Shown one piece after another: positions 1 through 8,590 of a stretch of 64,000 nucleotides of DNA; the first letter of the stretch is position 1; each line of letters begins with the position of its first letter. The notes beneath the pieces were generated by a model. That model did not search any database, was not told the origin of the DNA, and saw only the letters and a program-made list of their open reading frames with translations. The DNA is from Myxococcales bacterium (GTDB taxonomy: Bacteria > Myxococcota_A > Polyangia > Haliangiales > Haliangiaceae), in contig JADJUF010000025.1 in NCBI GenBank assembly GCA_016717005.1, forward strand, positions 51,225 to 115,224. The letters are read 5' to 3'. Both the position numbers and the translations under genes were made by a program.

Positions 1-2061
1 ACCGGCCCGACCGAGGCGGCGGCGCGCGGGTTCCTGCGCGCCCACGCGGCGCTGTTCCAGCTCGCCCGCGACGGCCGCGACCTGACGCTGGCCACGACGC
101 GCCAGGGCCTGGCCGGGACCTACCTGCGGTTCCAGCAGGTCGTCGGTGATCTGCCGGTGTTCGATCATCAGGTGGTCGTGGCGCTGTCGGCCGCGGGCGA
201 CCGCGTGCGGGCCGTCACGCTCGGCCACGCGCCGGTGACGCTGCCGCCGCCCGGCGCGGACGTGGGCGCCGCCGCCGCGCTGGCCACCGCCCGGGCCGCG
301 GTCGGCGCGCCGGTCGAGGTGGCCGCGCCGACGACGCTGGCGGGCGTCACCGTCGACGGTCCCGCGCCGCGCCGCGCGTACCGGGTCACCCTGGTGACCG
401 CGCGCGCGACCTGGGACGTCGGCGTCGACGCCGGCACCGGCGCGGTGCTGTGGCAGCGCGATCGCACCGTCACCGTCAACGGCACCGGCCTGGTGTTCGA
501 CGCCAACGCGGTGTCGTCGACCGGCATGACCGCGCTGACCGACAACAACGACGCCACGTCGGCGGCGCTCGACGCCGCGCGCGTCACGGTGACGCTGCCC
601 AACCTCGACGGCAGCGGCGTCCTGCGCGGCACCTACGCCGACGCCCGGCCGACCAACATCAACCAGCGGGCCCAGAGCGCGACGCACGTCTTCAACTACG
701 ACCGCGCCGACAACCGCTTCGAGGAGGTGGTCACCTACTACCACCTCGATCGCGCGCAGGCCCGGATCCAGGCGCTCGGCTTCACGATGGTGAACAACCG
801 GGTCCAGATCGCGGTGGTCAACGACGGCAACCAGGACAACTCGTTCTACAGCCCCGGCACCCGGCAGCTGTCGTTCGGGGCCGGCGGCGTCGACGACGCC
901 GAGGACGGCGACATCGTGCTGCACGAGTACGGCCACTCGATCCAGGACAACCAGGTCCCGGGCTGGGGCGGCGGCAACCAGAGCGCGATGGGCGAGGGCT
1001 TCGGCGACTACCTGGCCGGCTCGTTCATGGCGACGCTGGCGCCGGCCGCCGGTCACCCGCAGCTGGCCGATCCGGCCTGCGTCGGTGACTGGGACGCGGT
1101 CTCGTACGACAACCGGACGCCGAAGTGCCTGCGGCGGCTCGACGAGCCCAAGCACTACCCCGAGGCCGCGACCGGCGAGGTCCACGACGACGGCGAGATG
1201 TGGTCGGCGGCGCTGTGGCGCGCGCGCACCGCGGTCGGCGCCGACGTCGCCGATCGGATCGTGATCGAGGCCCACGAGCTGCTGGGCACGTCGGCGACGT
1301 TCGATCAGGCCGCGAGCGCGGTGCTCGCCGCCGATCAGATGGTGTTCGCCGGCGCCCACGTGCCGATGGTGCGGCGCGCGCTCTACCGGCACGGCGTGCT
1401 GCGGACGCCGCTGACCGGCCCCGGCTTCCCGACCGTGACGATGATGCAGACCGTCGACGTCGGCAACCCGGTGACCGGCGGCCAGTACGCCAACAACCTC
1501 GACGACACCCAGACCGTGACCCTGGCCGGCGCGACCGCGGTGCGGGTCCACTTCGTCTCGGTCGACACCGAGCTCGACACCGGCTGCCTCGCCGGCGCGT
1601 GCGACAACATCTACCTGTCCGACGCCGCCGGCGACCTCTACCAGATCGTGAGCGGCGTGCAGACCAACCTGACCAGCGTCCAGATCCCCGGCGACACCGT
1701 CGTGGTCCGGCTGGTCACCGACGGCTCCGTGACCCGCGCCGGCTACCGCATCGACCGCATCGAGGCCCTGGGCGGCATGCAGGCCATCGACGCCGCGCAG
1801 CCGATCGACGCCGCGCCGGCGATCGACGCGCCGCAGCCGATCGACGCGGCGCAGCCGGTCGACGCGGCGCAGCCGATCGACGCCGCCTCCGGCGACGACG
1901 GCGGCGCCGGCATCGACGCCGGGGCCGGGCCCGACGCCACCGATCCCGGCAAGGGCGACGAGAGCGGCGGCTGCTGCCAGACCGGCGCGGGCACGCCGCC
2001 GGCGTCGACGGTGCTCGGCCTGGCGCTGGTGCTCGGCTGGCTGCGCCGTCGGCGTCGCTGA
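1..2061 (+). CDS. Secreted M36/fungalysin-like metalloprotease, 5'-truncated by window edge
   Basis: The frame is open from base 1, so the gene starts upstream; 686 residues are visible. The first ~60 residues read like an FTP (fungalysin/thermolysin) propeptide (YLRFQQVVGDLPVFDH). The zinc site HEYGH has its histidines at visible residues 308 and 312, with the third ligand probably Glu332 in GEGFGDY, which is the gluzincin M36 pattern. The C-terminus has six Ile/Val-Asp-Ala-Ala/Pro spacer repeats (about 592-625), then Gly-Cys-Cys, a short hydrophobic stretch and a terminal run of arginines: a MYXO-CTERM-like sorting tail. Expected role: exported, surface-anchored or released protease. The family call rests on the zinc motif and propeptide; the exact specificity cannot be read. 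Confidence 0.85.
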   Translation, partial: TGPTEAAARGFLRAHAALFQLARDGRDLTLATTRQGLAGTYLRFQQVVGDLPVFDHQVVVALSAAGDRVRAVTLGHAPVTLPPPGADVGAAAALATARAAVGAPVEVAAPTTLAGVTVDGPAPRRAYRVTLVTARATWDVGVDAGTGAVLWQRDRTVTVNGTGLVFDANAVSSTGMTALTDNNDATSAALDAARVTVTLPNLDGSGVLRGTYADARPTNINQRAQSATHVFNYDRADNRFEEVVTYYHLDRAQARIQALGFTMVNNRVQIAVVNDGNQDNSFYSPGTRQLSFGAGGVDDAEDGDIVLHEYGHSIQDNQVPGWGGGNQSAMGEGFGDYLAGSFMATLAPAAGHPQLADPACVGDWDAVSYDNRTPKCLRRLDEPKHYPEAATGEVHDDGEMWSAALWRARTAVGADVADRIVIEAHELLGTSATFDQAASAVLAADQMVFAGAHVPMVRRALYRHGVLRTPLTGPGFPTVTMMQTVDVGNPVTGGQYANNLDDTQTVTLAGATAVRVHFVSVDTELDTGCLAGACDNIYLSDAAGDLYQIVSGVQTNLTSVQIPGDTVVVRLVTDGSVTRAGYRIDRIEALGGMQAIDAAQPIDAAPAIDAPQPIDAAQPVDAAQPIDAASGDDGGAGIDAGAGPDATDPGKGDESGGCCQTGAGTPPASTVLGLALVLGWLRRRRR

Positions 2062-2100
2062 CCCGCGCGTCGCGGGCGCCGGGCTGCGGTCGACCGGCGC

Positions 2101-2275
2101 TTGCCGCGTCGGACGTACGCTGCGCGCCCGTCGGGGGCACGCTGCGCGCCCGTCGGGGGCACGCTGCGCGCCCGTCGGGGGCACGCTGCGCGCCGTCGGG
2201 CGCACGCCGCGCACCTGTCGGGCGCACGCCGCGCACCTGTCGGGCGTACGCTGCGCGCCCGTCGGCGCGCGTCAG
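2101..2275. repeat. Short tandem GC-rich repeat array
   Basis: About seven degenerate copies of a 20-24 bp unit built on GCGCCCGTCGGGGGCACGCT fill the gap between the protease and the convergent deacetylase gene. All frames stay open through it because of base composition, so it is not evidence of coding. Confidence 0.8.
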
Positions 2276-3360
2276 GCCCGCGCGTGCGGCTTGCGGAACA
2301 GGTGCAGCGCCAGGCGCTCGGGCGCGAACCGGCCGCGGTCGTCGGTGACGGTCTCGCCGGTGAAGCCGACGCGCCCCAGGACGCCGTCGCCGGTGCCCGC
2401 GGCCGAGGGCAGCTCGGGCACGCTCGTGAACACCAGCCGGTAGCCGGCGGCGTGGGCGGCGGCGACGACGCGCGGATCGTGGGCGCCGTGCGGGCACGAC
2501 ATCGACACCGGCGCCGCGCCGACGTGGCCGGCCAGCGCGGCGCGGGCGCCCCCGAGCTCGCCGTCGAGGTCGGGCGCCCGGGTCAGGGGCGTGTGGGTCT
2601 TGCCGTGGGCCCCGATCGCCACGAAGTGCCCGGCCAGGTTGCGCAGCTGATCGCCGGTGACCATGTACCGGACGCCGTCGTCGAGCACCGGCGCCAGCTC
2701 GGCCAGGAGCGGCGCGCGCGTCGCCGCCGTGAGCTGCTCGAGCTGCGCGATCACCGCGCGCACCGGCGCGAGGTCGGCGCGGTCGCCGAACGTCGGCGTG
2801 CGGGCGGGATCGCCGCCGGCGGCGCGCCACAGGGCGCCCGCGCGGGCCGCGTCGAGCCGGCCGCCGAGCCAGGCCCCGACCAGGCGCTCCTGGAAGAACG
2901 GCTCGTGGCGCCCGACCACGTCGGCGACCACGAACAACAGCGACGGCAGGCCAGCCCGGCGCAGGTGCGCGAGCGCGAACTCCTCGTTGTCGCTCCAGCC
3001 GTCGTCGAAGGTGATCAGCAGCGGCCGCGGCGGCAGGCGCGGCCCGCCGGCGCGGGCGGCGAGCACGTCGTCGAGGGCGACGACGTGGTAGTGGCGCTTG
3101 AAGAAGTCGAGGCACGCGGCGAAGAGGTCGTCGCGCAGGCTGTACTCGGGGTCGGCCGTGGCCCAGCGCGGATCGGCCGGCGCCAGCACGCGGTGGAACA
3201 TGATCACCGTCAGCTGATCGCGGTTGCGGCGGCGGTGGTAGGCGTCGAGCGCGCCCGAGTAGTACAGGGCGCGCTGGACGGCCGACGACTTGGCGAGCTG
3301 GGCGAGGCGGGCGCGCGCGGTCACGGCCCAGTCGTACCGCACCGCCCGGGCGCGGTCCAC
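2272..3360 (-). CDS. Polysaccharide deacetylase (NodB-like), divergent to glycosyltransferase
   Basis: Carbohydrate esterase 4 fold. A conserved first strand (VIMFHRV), the metal-site motif TFDDG (Asp119-Asp120 from the chosen start) and a downstream histidine motif (AHGKTHTPL) match family members that N- or O-deacetylate polysaccharides. There is no clear signal peptide, so it may act in the cytoplasm or be membrane-associated. Start is uncertain: GTG at 3360 (GGGA just upstream) or GTG at 3324. It is transcribed away from the glycosyltransferase at 3388, suggesting a shared polysaccharide locus. Length (about 350-362 aa) is usual for the larger members that carry a C-terminal extension. 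Confidence 0.85.
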   Translation of the reverse strand: MDRARAVRYDWAVTARARLAQLAKSSAVQRALYYSGALDAYHRRRNRDQLTVIMFHRVLAPADPRWATADPEYSLRDDLFAACLDFFKRHYHVVALDDVLAARAGGPRLPPRPLLITFDDGWSDNEEFALAHLRRAGLPSLLFVVADVVGRHEPFFQERLVGAWLGGRLDAARAGALWRAAGGDPARTPTFGDRADLAPVRAVIAQLEQLTAATRAPLLAELAPVLDDGVRYMVTGDQLRNLAGHFVAIGAHGKTHTPLTRAPDLDGELGGARAALAGHVGAAPVSMSCPHGAHDPRVVAAAHAAGYRLVFTSVPELPSAAGTGDGVLGRVGFTGETVTDDRGRFAPERLALHLFRKPHARA

Positions 3361-3387
3361 GGTCCCGACCGACGACGGCTGCGCCCG

Positions 3388-4356
3388 ATGGTTGACGCTT
3401 CGCCAGCGCCGGGCGAACAATGCACCGTGGCCGTGCCGCGGGTGTCCGCCGTGATTCCGACCTACAACCGGTCCGCCGACGTGCGGCTGGCGGTGGCGTC
3501 GGTGGTGGCCCAGACCTACCCGGCCGAGGCCCTCGAGATCGTCGTGGTCGACGACGGCGGCGCCGACGACACCGAGGCAGTGCTGGCCCGCGAGTTCGGC
3601 GACCGGGTCCGCTACCTGCGCAAGCCCAACGGCGGGGTGTCGGCGGCGCGCAACTTCGGCATGGCCGCCGCGACCGGCGAGCTCCTGGCCCTGCTCGACG
3701 ACGACGACGAGTGGCGGCCGACCAAGATCGCGCGCCAGGTCGAGGTGCTGACCGCGCGACCCGAGGTCGGGATGGTGATCACCGACGTCGAGCGCATGGA
3801 CGAGCGCCGGGTCGGCTTCGAGATCTTCCGGCGCCGCGAGTTCATCCCCGAGGACGGCTGGGTGCTGCCGCACGTGCTCCGCAACCCGGCGCTGGTGCCG
3901 GCCTCGGCGATGCTGCGCCGCGCGGTCTTCACCGCGACCGGCGGGTTCGACGCGGCGCTGCCGACCGCCGAGGATCTCGACTTCCACCTGCGCGTGGCGG
4001 TGCGGTTCCAGATCGCCGTGGTGACCGAACCGCTGACCCGGGCCATGCGCGGCCACCAGGGGCTGTCGGCCCAGGCCCGGACCAACCGCGACTACGTCGA
4101 CGCGGTCGAGCGGTTCGTGCGCGCGCACGCCGACGCGATCGCGCCGCGGGATCGCGCCGCCGCGCTGTTCTGGGCCTACGCGCGCAACGCCCGCGGCCTC
4201 CTGGCCACCGGGACGCTCACCGAGGCGGCGCGGCTGGCGCTGTGGGCCGGGCTGCACGCGCGCGGGCCGGCCGAGGCCCGGGAGCTGGCCCGGCTGGGCG
4301 TGGTCATGTCGAAGAACGCGGTCGTGCGCGCGCGCCGCCGGCTGGGGGCCGCCTGA
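3388..4356 (+). CDS. Family 2 glycosyltransferase (GT-A fold)
   Basis: The N-terminus shows the GT2 nucleotide-sugar fold: VSAVIPTYNR, then IVVVDDGG, then LLDDDDEW (Asp104-107), the last providing the metal/UDP-sugar-binding acidic cluster. Residues ~180-200 (TGGFD..LPTAEDLDFHLR) fit the acceptor/catalytic base region (ED). About 322 aa, no membrane segments, so probably a cytoplasmic transferase adding one sugar to a lipid-linked glycan. ATG 3388 is used; GTG 3427, right before the first strand, is an alternative. The stop overlaps the next start (TGATG), so genes 3388-6121 form a translationally coupled operon. Confidence 0.9.
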   Translation: MVDASPAPGEQCTVAVPRVSAVIPTYNRSADVRLAVASVVAQTYPAEALEIVVVDDGGADDTEAVLAREFGDRVRYLRKPNGGVSAARNFGMAAATGELLALLDDDDEWRPTKIARQVEVLTARPEVGMVITDVERMDERRVGFEIFRRREFIPEDGWVLPHVLRNPALVPASAMLRRAVFTATGGFDAALPTAEDLDFHLRVAVRFQIAVVTEPLTRAMRGHQGLSAQARTNRDYVDAVERFVRAHADAIAPRDRAAALFWAYARNARGLLATGTLTEAARLALWAGLHARGPAEARELARLGVVMSKNAVVRARRRLGAA

Positions 4357-5405
4357 TGGGCACGCGCGAGCGCGCCGCCGCGGTCCTGCACCGGCTCGGG
4401 GCGCTGGGCGTCGCCATGCGCGTGCGCGCGCTGGCCCCGGCGCGCTCGCTCGTGGTCGTCACGTACCACCACGTCTGCGACCCGGGCCCGGCCTACGCGT
4501 TCGATCCCGACGTGGCCGACGTGACGCCGGCGCAGTTCCGCCGCCAGCTCGCGCTCTTGACCCGGCACTTCAACGTGATCGATCTGGCGACCCTCGCCGG
4601 CGGGCTCGACGGCGGCGCGCTGCCGCCCAACCCGTGCCTGATCACCTTCGACGACGGCTACCGCTCGAACCTGACCGAGGCGCTGCCGGCGCTGCGGGCG
4701 GCCGGCGTCCCCGCGACCTTCTTCATCGCCACCGGCTTCACCACCCAGCGCCGCATGTACTGGTGGGATCGCATCGCGTACCTGGTCCGTCACGCCACCC
4801 GCCCGCGCGTGAGCCTGACCTACCCGCGCGCGCTCACGCTCGATCTGGCCGCGCCCGCGGTCGGCCGCGCGGCGCTGGTCAAGCTGGTCAAGAACACCGA
4901 TGGCCTCGACCTCGAGCGGTTCCTGACCGAGCTCGCGGCCGCGGCCGGGGTGCCGTGGGACGCCGCGCGCGAGCGGGCCCTGGCCGACGAGCTGATCATG
5001 ACCTGGGACGAGGTCCGGACGCTGGCCGCGGCCGGGATGACGATCGAGTCGCACACCCGCGACCACCGCGTGCTCGAGACCCTGCCGGCCGAGGCGCTGG
5101 CGGACGATCTGCGCGGCGCCCGCGCCGAGCTGGCGCGTGAGCTCGGCGTCACCAGCCGCGCGATCGCGTACCCGGTCGGGCGCACGATCGCGCGCTACCC
5201 GGCCGTGCGCGCCGCCGTGGCCGACGCCGGCTACCAGCTCGGCTTCACCAACGCCAGCGGGCTGGTCGATCTGCGCCGCCGGGCGCGCCTCGATCGCCTC
5301 GACCTGGCGCGGATCGCGGTCGACCGCGATCTGTCCGACGCGATGTTCCTGGCCCAGCTGGCGGTGCCAGGGTTCGCCTACTCGCGCACCCCCGAGAACG
5401 TATGA
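4356..5405 (+). CDS. Polysaccharide deacetylase (NodB-like), second copy
   Basis: A 349-residue CE4 deacetylase. It carries VVVTYHHV near residue 30, the metal/catalytic TFDDG at Asp99-Asp100, and the SHTRDH histidine pair (His233 and His237), the zinc ligands of the family. A later AIAYPVGR and AGYQLGFTN match the conserved C-terminal motifs. An insertion with YWWDRIAYL in the middle is typical of exopolysaccharide-linked deacetylases. Its start overlaps the glycosyltransferase stop and its stop overlaps the methyltransferase start (ATGA at 5402-5405), so the three are made together. The likely substrate is the N-acetyl sugar of the glycan assembled by the neighbour (inference). Confidence 0.9.
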   Translation: MGTRERAAAVLHRLGALGVAMRVRALAPARSLVVVTYHHVCDPGPAYAFDPDVADVTPAQFRRQLALLTRHFNVIDLATLAGGLDGGALPPNPCLITFDDGYRSNLTEALPALRAAGVPATFFIATGFTTQRRMYWWDRIAYLVRHATRPRVSLTYPRALTLDLAAPAVGRAALVKLVKNTDGLDLERFLTELAAAAGVPWDAARERALADELIMTWDEVRTLAAAGMTIESHTRDHRVLETLPAEALADDLRGARAELARELGVTSRAIAYPVGRTIARYPAVRAAVADAGYQLGFTNASGLVDLRRRARLDRLDLARIAVDRDLSDAMFLAQLAVPGFAYSRTPENV

Positions 5406-6121
5406 GCACCAAGGACGACCTCCTCGCCGCCTACCACCACCTCCGCAGCGGCGACGTCCGCGCCGCGCTGGTCGAGCTCGACCTGCCGACCCGCACCGCC
5501 GCCGCGCGCGCGCGCGCCGAGCAGGTCGTCCGCCGCGCCTGGATGAAGTACGCGCTGCGCACCGTGCGCCAGAACGACGCCCACGACCGGCTCGACCTCG
5601 CCTACAAGATGCCGGACCCCTGGCACATGGCCTCGGCCCAGGAGCAGGCGCGGTTCGCCGAGACCAACGCGATCATCGCGCGCGAGCTGGGTGACCACCA
5701 CGAGACGCTGCTCGAGATCGGCTGCGGCGAGGGCCACCAGACCGAGCACCTGATGGCGCTGGCCGACCGCGTGACCGGGCTCGACGTGTCGGCCACCGCG
5801 GTCGAGCGCGCGCGCGCGCGCCTGCCCGACGCCGAGTTCGCGGTCGGCGACATCTACGCCCAGCCCTGGGCCGAGGAGCGCGGCCGCTTCGATCTGGTGA
5901 CCGCGTGCGAGGTCATCTACTACATGAGCGACATGCCCGGCTTCCTGCGCACGATCGACCGGCTCGGCCGCGAGTGCCTGGTCACCTACTTCGCGCCGGC
6001 GGCGCGCAAGGTCGCGGTCCACGTCGACGCGATGCCCGGCGTCGAGCAGACCCGGTTCCGCTACCAGGACGTCGAGTGGGTGGCGGCGTGGTGGCCGGGC
6101 GCGGCCCAGCGCAGCGCCTGA
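5402..6121 (+). CDS. SAM-dependent methyltransferase, NodS-like
   Basis: A 239-residue class I methyltransferase. Motif I is LEIGCGEGHQTEHL (105-118), motif II is GLDVS, and the FDLVTACEVIYYM stretch is motif IV/post-IV. Overall pattern and length resemble NodS, which N-methylates the free amine produced by NodB deacetylation. Sitting directly after a NodB-like deacetylase and a GT2 enzyme, it may methylate a deacetylated amino sugar; this is inference from order plus resemblance. The N-terminal 70 residues form a helical extension. A large inverted-repeat element begins two bases after the stop. Confidence 0.8.
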   Translation: MSTKDDLLAAYHHLRSGDVRAALVELDLPTRTAAARARAEQVVRRAWMKYALRTVRQNDAHDRLDLAYKMPDPWHMASAQEQARFAETNAIIARELGDHHETLLEIGCGEGHQTEHLMALADRVTGLDVSATAVERARARLPDAEFAVGDIYAQPWAEERGRFDLVTACEVIYYMSDMPGFLRTIDRLGRECLVTYFAPAARKVAVHVDAMPGVEQTRFRYQDVEWVAAWWPGAAQRSA

Positions 6122-6122
6122 C

Positions 6123-6307
6123 GTAGGGCCCACGCGTGAACAACTCGGTCGGTCTCGCGGCCGATCCATCCCGGCTGGCTGCGTTGCCGGCTCCGGTCCT
6201 CGGGTCACGTCCAACGGGGACGCTCCCCTCCGGTCCTCGCCGTCGCCTTGCCATCCGGGCGCCTCGTCCGCGATCCTCGATCGACTTGTTCACGCGCGGG
6301 CCCTTAC
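6123..6307. repeat. MITE-like inverted-repeat element B (185 bp)
   Basis: The left end GTAGGGCCCACGCGTGAACAA (6123-6143) is matched by the reverse complement of 6286-6307 with one indel and one mismatch. The interior shares GATCCATC (6163) and GCTGCGTTGC (about 6178), plus a GCCTTGC/GCGCCTCG block, with the element at 10221-10386. No coding frame is convincing. It lies immediately after the stop of the methyltransferase gene, as the other copy lies on the stop of its upstream gene. Confidence 0.75.
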
Positions 6308-6310
6308 AGA

Positions 6311-6470
6311 GGGTTCGTCGCCGAACCCAGGCAGGTGCAGGGGTGCGCCGCAGTCCGAGGTCTCGTCCAGCCCAGGTCGGCGTCTCGAGGGGCAAGCCCC
6401 GATGGGGCCCCCACCCAGGACCACCCAGGACGCGAAACTCCCGGCGCGGGGACCGGTGCTCGACCGAAAA
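6311..6470 (+). repeat. Dispersed repeat family R1, copy 1
   Basis: Starts with a small hairpin (GGGTTCGTCGCCGAACCC), then AGGCAGGTGCAGGGG, a GGGGCAAGCCCC hairpin in the middle, and ends with CGGGGACCGGTGCTCGACCG. The same order of blocks recurs at 6491-6645 and, inverted, at 31211-31360. No plausible gene lies within it. Confidence 0.75.
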
Positions 6471-6490
6471 GACTCACGAGCGCTGACTTC

Positions 6491-6645
6491 CAGCGGGCCG
6501 TGCGCCGAACCCAGGCAGGTGCAGGGGGCCTCGGCGGTCCGCGGTCACGCCCGGATCACGTCGGCACCGCCCGGGGCCAGCTCCGCCGAACCGGCCACCC
6601 GCGACGCGAGCCGCCCGGCGCGGGGACCGGTCCTCGACCGAAGCG
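6491..6645 (+). repeat. Dispersed repeat family R1, copy 2
   Basis: It repeats GCCGAACCCAGGCAGGTGCA, a central GCCCGGATCACG block and the terminal CGGGGACCGGTCCTCGACCG of copy 1. It is more diverged, and the central hairpin is shortened. It lies in the same orientation as copy 1, about 20 bp after it, downstream of the PepSY-TM gene. Confidence 0.7.
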
Positions 6646-6667
6646 GCGACGAGCGCCGCGCCGCGCG

Positions 6668-7222
6668 CTACTGGTAGAGGTAGACGATGAAGCCGATCGG
6701 CACGGTCAGGCCGGCGCCGACGAACCACTTGCCGCGCCCGCGCAGGCCGCGGTCGCCCTTCATCATGGTCATGCCGGTCAGCGCCAGGAAGATCAGCGCG
6801 ACCGCGAACAGATCGGCGACGTAGGTCCAGACGCCCTTGAGGTTGTTCAGGTGCAGCGCGTTGAGCTCGAACAGCACCGCGCGCCGGGTGATCGTCTTGA
6901 GCGTGCCCCGGCCGGTGGTCACGTCGAGCCGGGCCTCCTGGCCGTCGCCCAGGAAGATCCGCAGCTCGCGCTCGGTCTCGAGGAAGTGGCCGCGCACGGC
7001 GGCGCGATCGAGGCGGAGGCGCGCGACCGCGGTCGCCTCGAGCTCGGCCGGCGGGCCCGGCGGCAGCGGCCCGATGTCGAACGAGCGCTGCGTGAACCGG
7101 TAGTTCGGGTTCCAGTCCTCGATGTGGTTGACCGCCAGGCCCGACACGCCGTACGCGATGATCAGCGCGACCGCGACGTAGCCGACGTCGCGGTGGAGGA
7201 TGCGGAACCACTTCCGCCACAT
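6668..7222 (-). CDS. PepSY-associated transmembrane protein
   Basis: A 184-residue inner-membrane protein. The N-terminus WRKWFRILHRDVGYVAVALII is the classic PepSY-TM start, with a first helix at about 10-33, a periplasmic region of ~95 residues, then two closely spaced helices near the C-terminus (VADLFAVALIFLALTG and WFVGAGLTVPIGFIVYLY). This family is linked to iron or flavin-based electron transfer and small-molecule reduction, but the role here is unknown. ATG 7222 is chosen; GTG 7243 would overlap the upstream stop as GTGA and is possible. Co-transcribed with the lipoprotein at 7240. Confidence 0.8.
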   Translation of the reverse strand: MWRKWFRILHRDVGYVAVALIIAYGVSGLAVNHIEDWNPNYRFTQRSFDIGPLPPGPPAELEATAVARLRLDRAAVRGHFLETERELRIFLGDGQEARLDVTTGRGTLKTITRRAVLFELNALHLNNLKGVWTYVADLFAVALIFLALTGMTMMKGDRGLRGRGKWFVGAGLTVPIGFIVYLYQ

Positions 7223-7239
7223 CACGCGCGCCACGCGCG

Positions 7240-7812
7240 TCACATCTTGTCGCGGATGAGCGCGCCGGTGCCGTCGAGGCGGACCACCGTGATCGGCGCG
7301 GTCACGCTGGCCGGGTCGAAGGTCTCGCCCTTCTCCTCGGCCTGGTACTTGGCGTAGTCGACGCTGTCCTCGAGCGACATCTCGGTCACCGCGACCACGC
7401 CCTCGGCCACCGCGTGCTTGCCCTTGGCGTCCATCGGGAAGACCATCTCGCCGTCGACGACCTTGAAGCGCAGCTTCTCGCCGGGCGCGGCGCCGGCCAT
7501 CTCGAACCAGCAGCCGCGCTTGGGGCACACGTCGACGATCATGCCCTCGGCCCGCACGGTCTTGCCGGCGAAGGCCTTGGGGTCGGCGAGGATGCTGGCG
7601 ATCGGGGTCGACTCGCCCAGCTTGACGCCAGCGCCGAACGCCTGGCCGTCGGCGGTCGCGACCGCGGTGCCCTCGGGCTTGGCGGCGGCGGCGGCGGTGT
7701 CGGCCGGCTTGGCGGCGGCGGTCGGCGCGGCGCCGGTCTTGGGGCCCTTGTCACAGCCGGCGGCGGCGACGAGGAGCGCGAACGCGAGCAACGAAGATGG
7801 ACGGATCATCAT
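7240..7812 (-). CDS. DUF4920-type lipoprotein
   Basis: A 190-residue lipoprotein: signal peptide with lipobox ending in AAAGC, an Ala/Lys/Pro linker to about residue 60, then a globular domain with GKTVRAEGMIVDVCPKRGCWFEM, the hallmark of DUF4920 (a predicted OB-like periplasmic domain with a CPxxGCW pair). The conserved Cys pair may bind metal or redox partners (inference). Start ATG 7812 (second ATG 7809) puts the n-region directly before the hydrophobic core. It is the first gene of a two-gene unit with the PepSY-TM protein, a pairing consistent with redox or metal handling at the envelope. Confidence 0.8.
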   Translation of the reverse strand: MMIRPSSLLAFALLVAAAGCDKGPKTGAAPTAAAKPADTAAAAAKPEGTAVATADGQAFGAGVKLGESTPIASILADPKAFAGKTVRAEGMIVDVCPKRGCWFEMAGAAPGEKLRFKVVDGEMVFPMDAKGKHAVAEGVVAVTEMSLEDSVDYAKYQAEEKGETFDPASVTAPITVVRLDGTGALIRDKM

Positions 7813-7894
7813 GAGGGGGCCTCGACGGGTGGTCGCGCGCAGTCTGCGTCGAGGGCCGCCGCCTGTCAACGCGGCGGTCGGCCGCAGCGCCGCG

Positions 7895-8590
7895 TCATTC
7901 GGGCGGCTTGACGCGGGCGGTCGCGGGCGGTAGCTCGGCGCGCTTGCCGCCCAGCGCCTTGGCCTCGCGCTTGGTCCGGCGGCGCGCGTCCTTGGCGCTC
8001 TCGCCCGGCAGGCGGGTCTCGATGTCGACGCCGCCGAACATGATGAGCCCGGTGATCCGCAAGACCGGGCGCTCGGGGTCCGGCGACGCCGGGGCCCGGT
8101 GGACCTCGCCGAAGCCGCCGAACAGCGCGGTCGCGTCGGACTCGACCGCCAGCCACGGCGGCACGATGATCGTCATGCCGCCGAACAGGCACCGGATCCG
8201 CAGCTCGGTCACCCCGGGCGCGAGGTTGGCCTCGCGGAAGTCGAGCTCGGATCCGCCGAACATGGTCACGGCGGTGACCTGGCGGGCCGGGGTCCAGGTG
8301 CCGCCCTTGTCGACGCCGCCGAACACCGCGATCACGCGACCGCGCGCGGGCCAGGCGCCGCCAGCGGGTGTGGTCGGGGACGGCACGAGGGCGGTCGTGG
8401 TGGTCGACGCCGGCAGATCGGCGATCAGCGCGTCGAGCGCGGCCACGGTCTCGGCCCGCTGGGCCAGCTCGAGCCGGCGCTCGAGCTCGTCGACGTCGAG
8501 CGCGTCGGCGCTGAACTGGTCGGTCAGGACCGCGATCACCTGATCGCGGCGATCGCGCAGCGCGATCAACGGCCCGGGCGCGTCGCTCAT
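7895..8590 (-). CDS. DUF1707 / LiaF-like protein
   Basis: 231 residues. Residues ~10-60 carry a DUF1707 (SHOCT-like) signature: LRDRRDQVIAVLTDQFSADALDVDELERRLELAQRAET. The remainder has four glycine-paired beta repeats (AVFGGVDKGG, TMFGGSELD, CLFGGMTIIVP, IMFGGVDIETR), the LiaF/DUF2154 C-terminal beta-helix. Such proteins sense or modulate envelope stress. No membrane helix is visible. The start overlaps the adenosine deaminase stop (ATGA at 8587-8590), so the two genes are coupled. The C-terminal 25 residues are Arg/Lys-rich. Confidence 0.85.
   Translation of the reverse strand: MSDAPGPLIALRDRRDQVIAVLTDQFSADALDVDELERRLELAQRAETVAALDALIADLPASTTTTALVPSPTTPAGGAWPARGRVIAVFGGVDKGGTWTPARQVTAVTMFGGSELDFREANLAPGVTELRIRCLFGGMTIIVPPWLAVESDATALFGGFGEVHRAPASPDPERPVLRITGLIMFGGVDIETRLPGESAKDARRRTKREAKALGGKRAELPPATARVKPPE

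Noticed and set aside
2101..3387. Extension of the GT2 gene to an upstream start at 2101
   Set aside because: The added ~430 codons are antisense to the deacetylase gene and Arg/Ala-rich; the GT2 fold starts near 3427.
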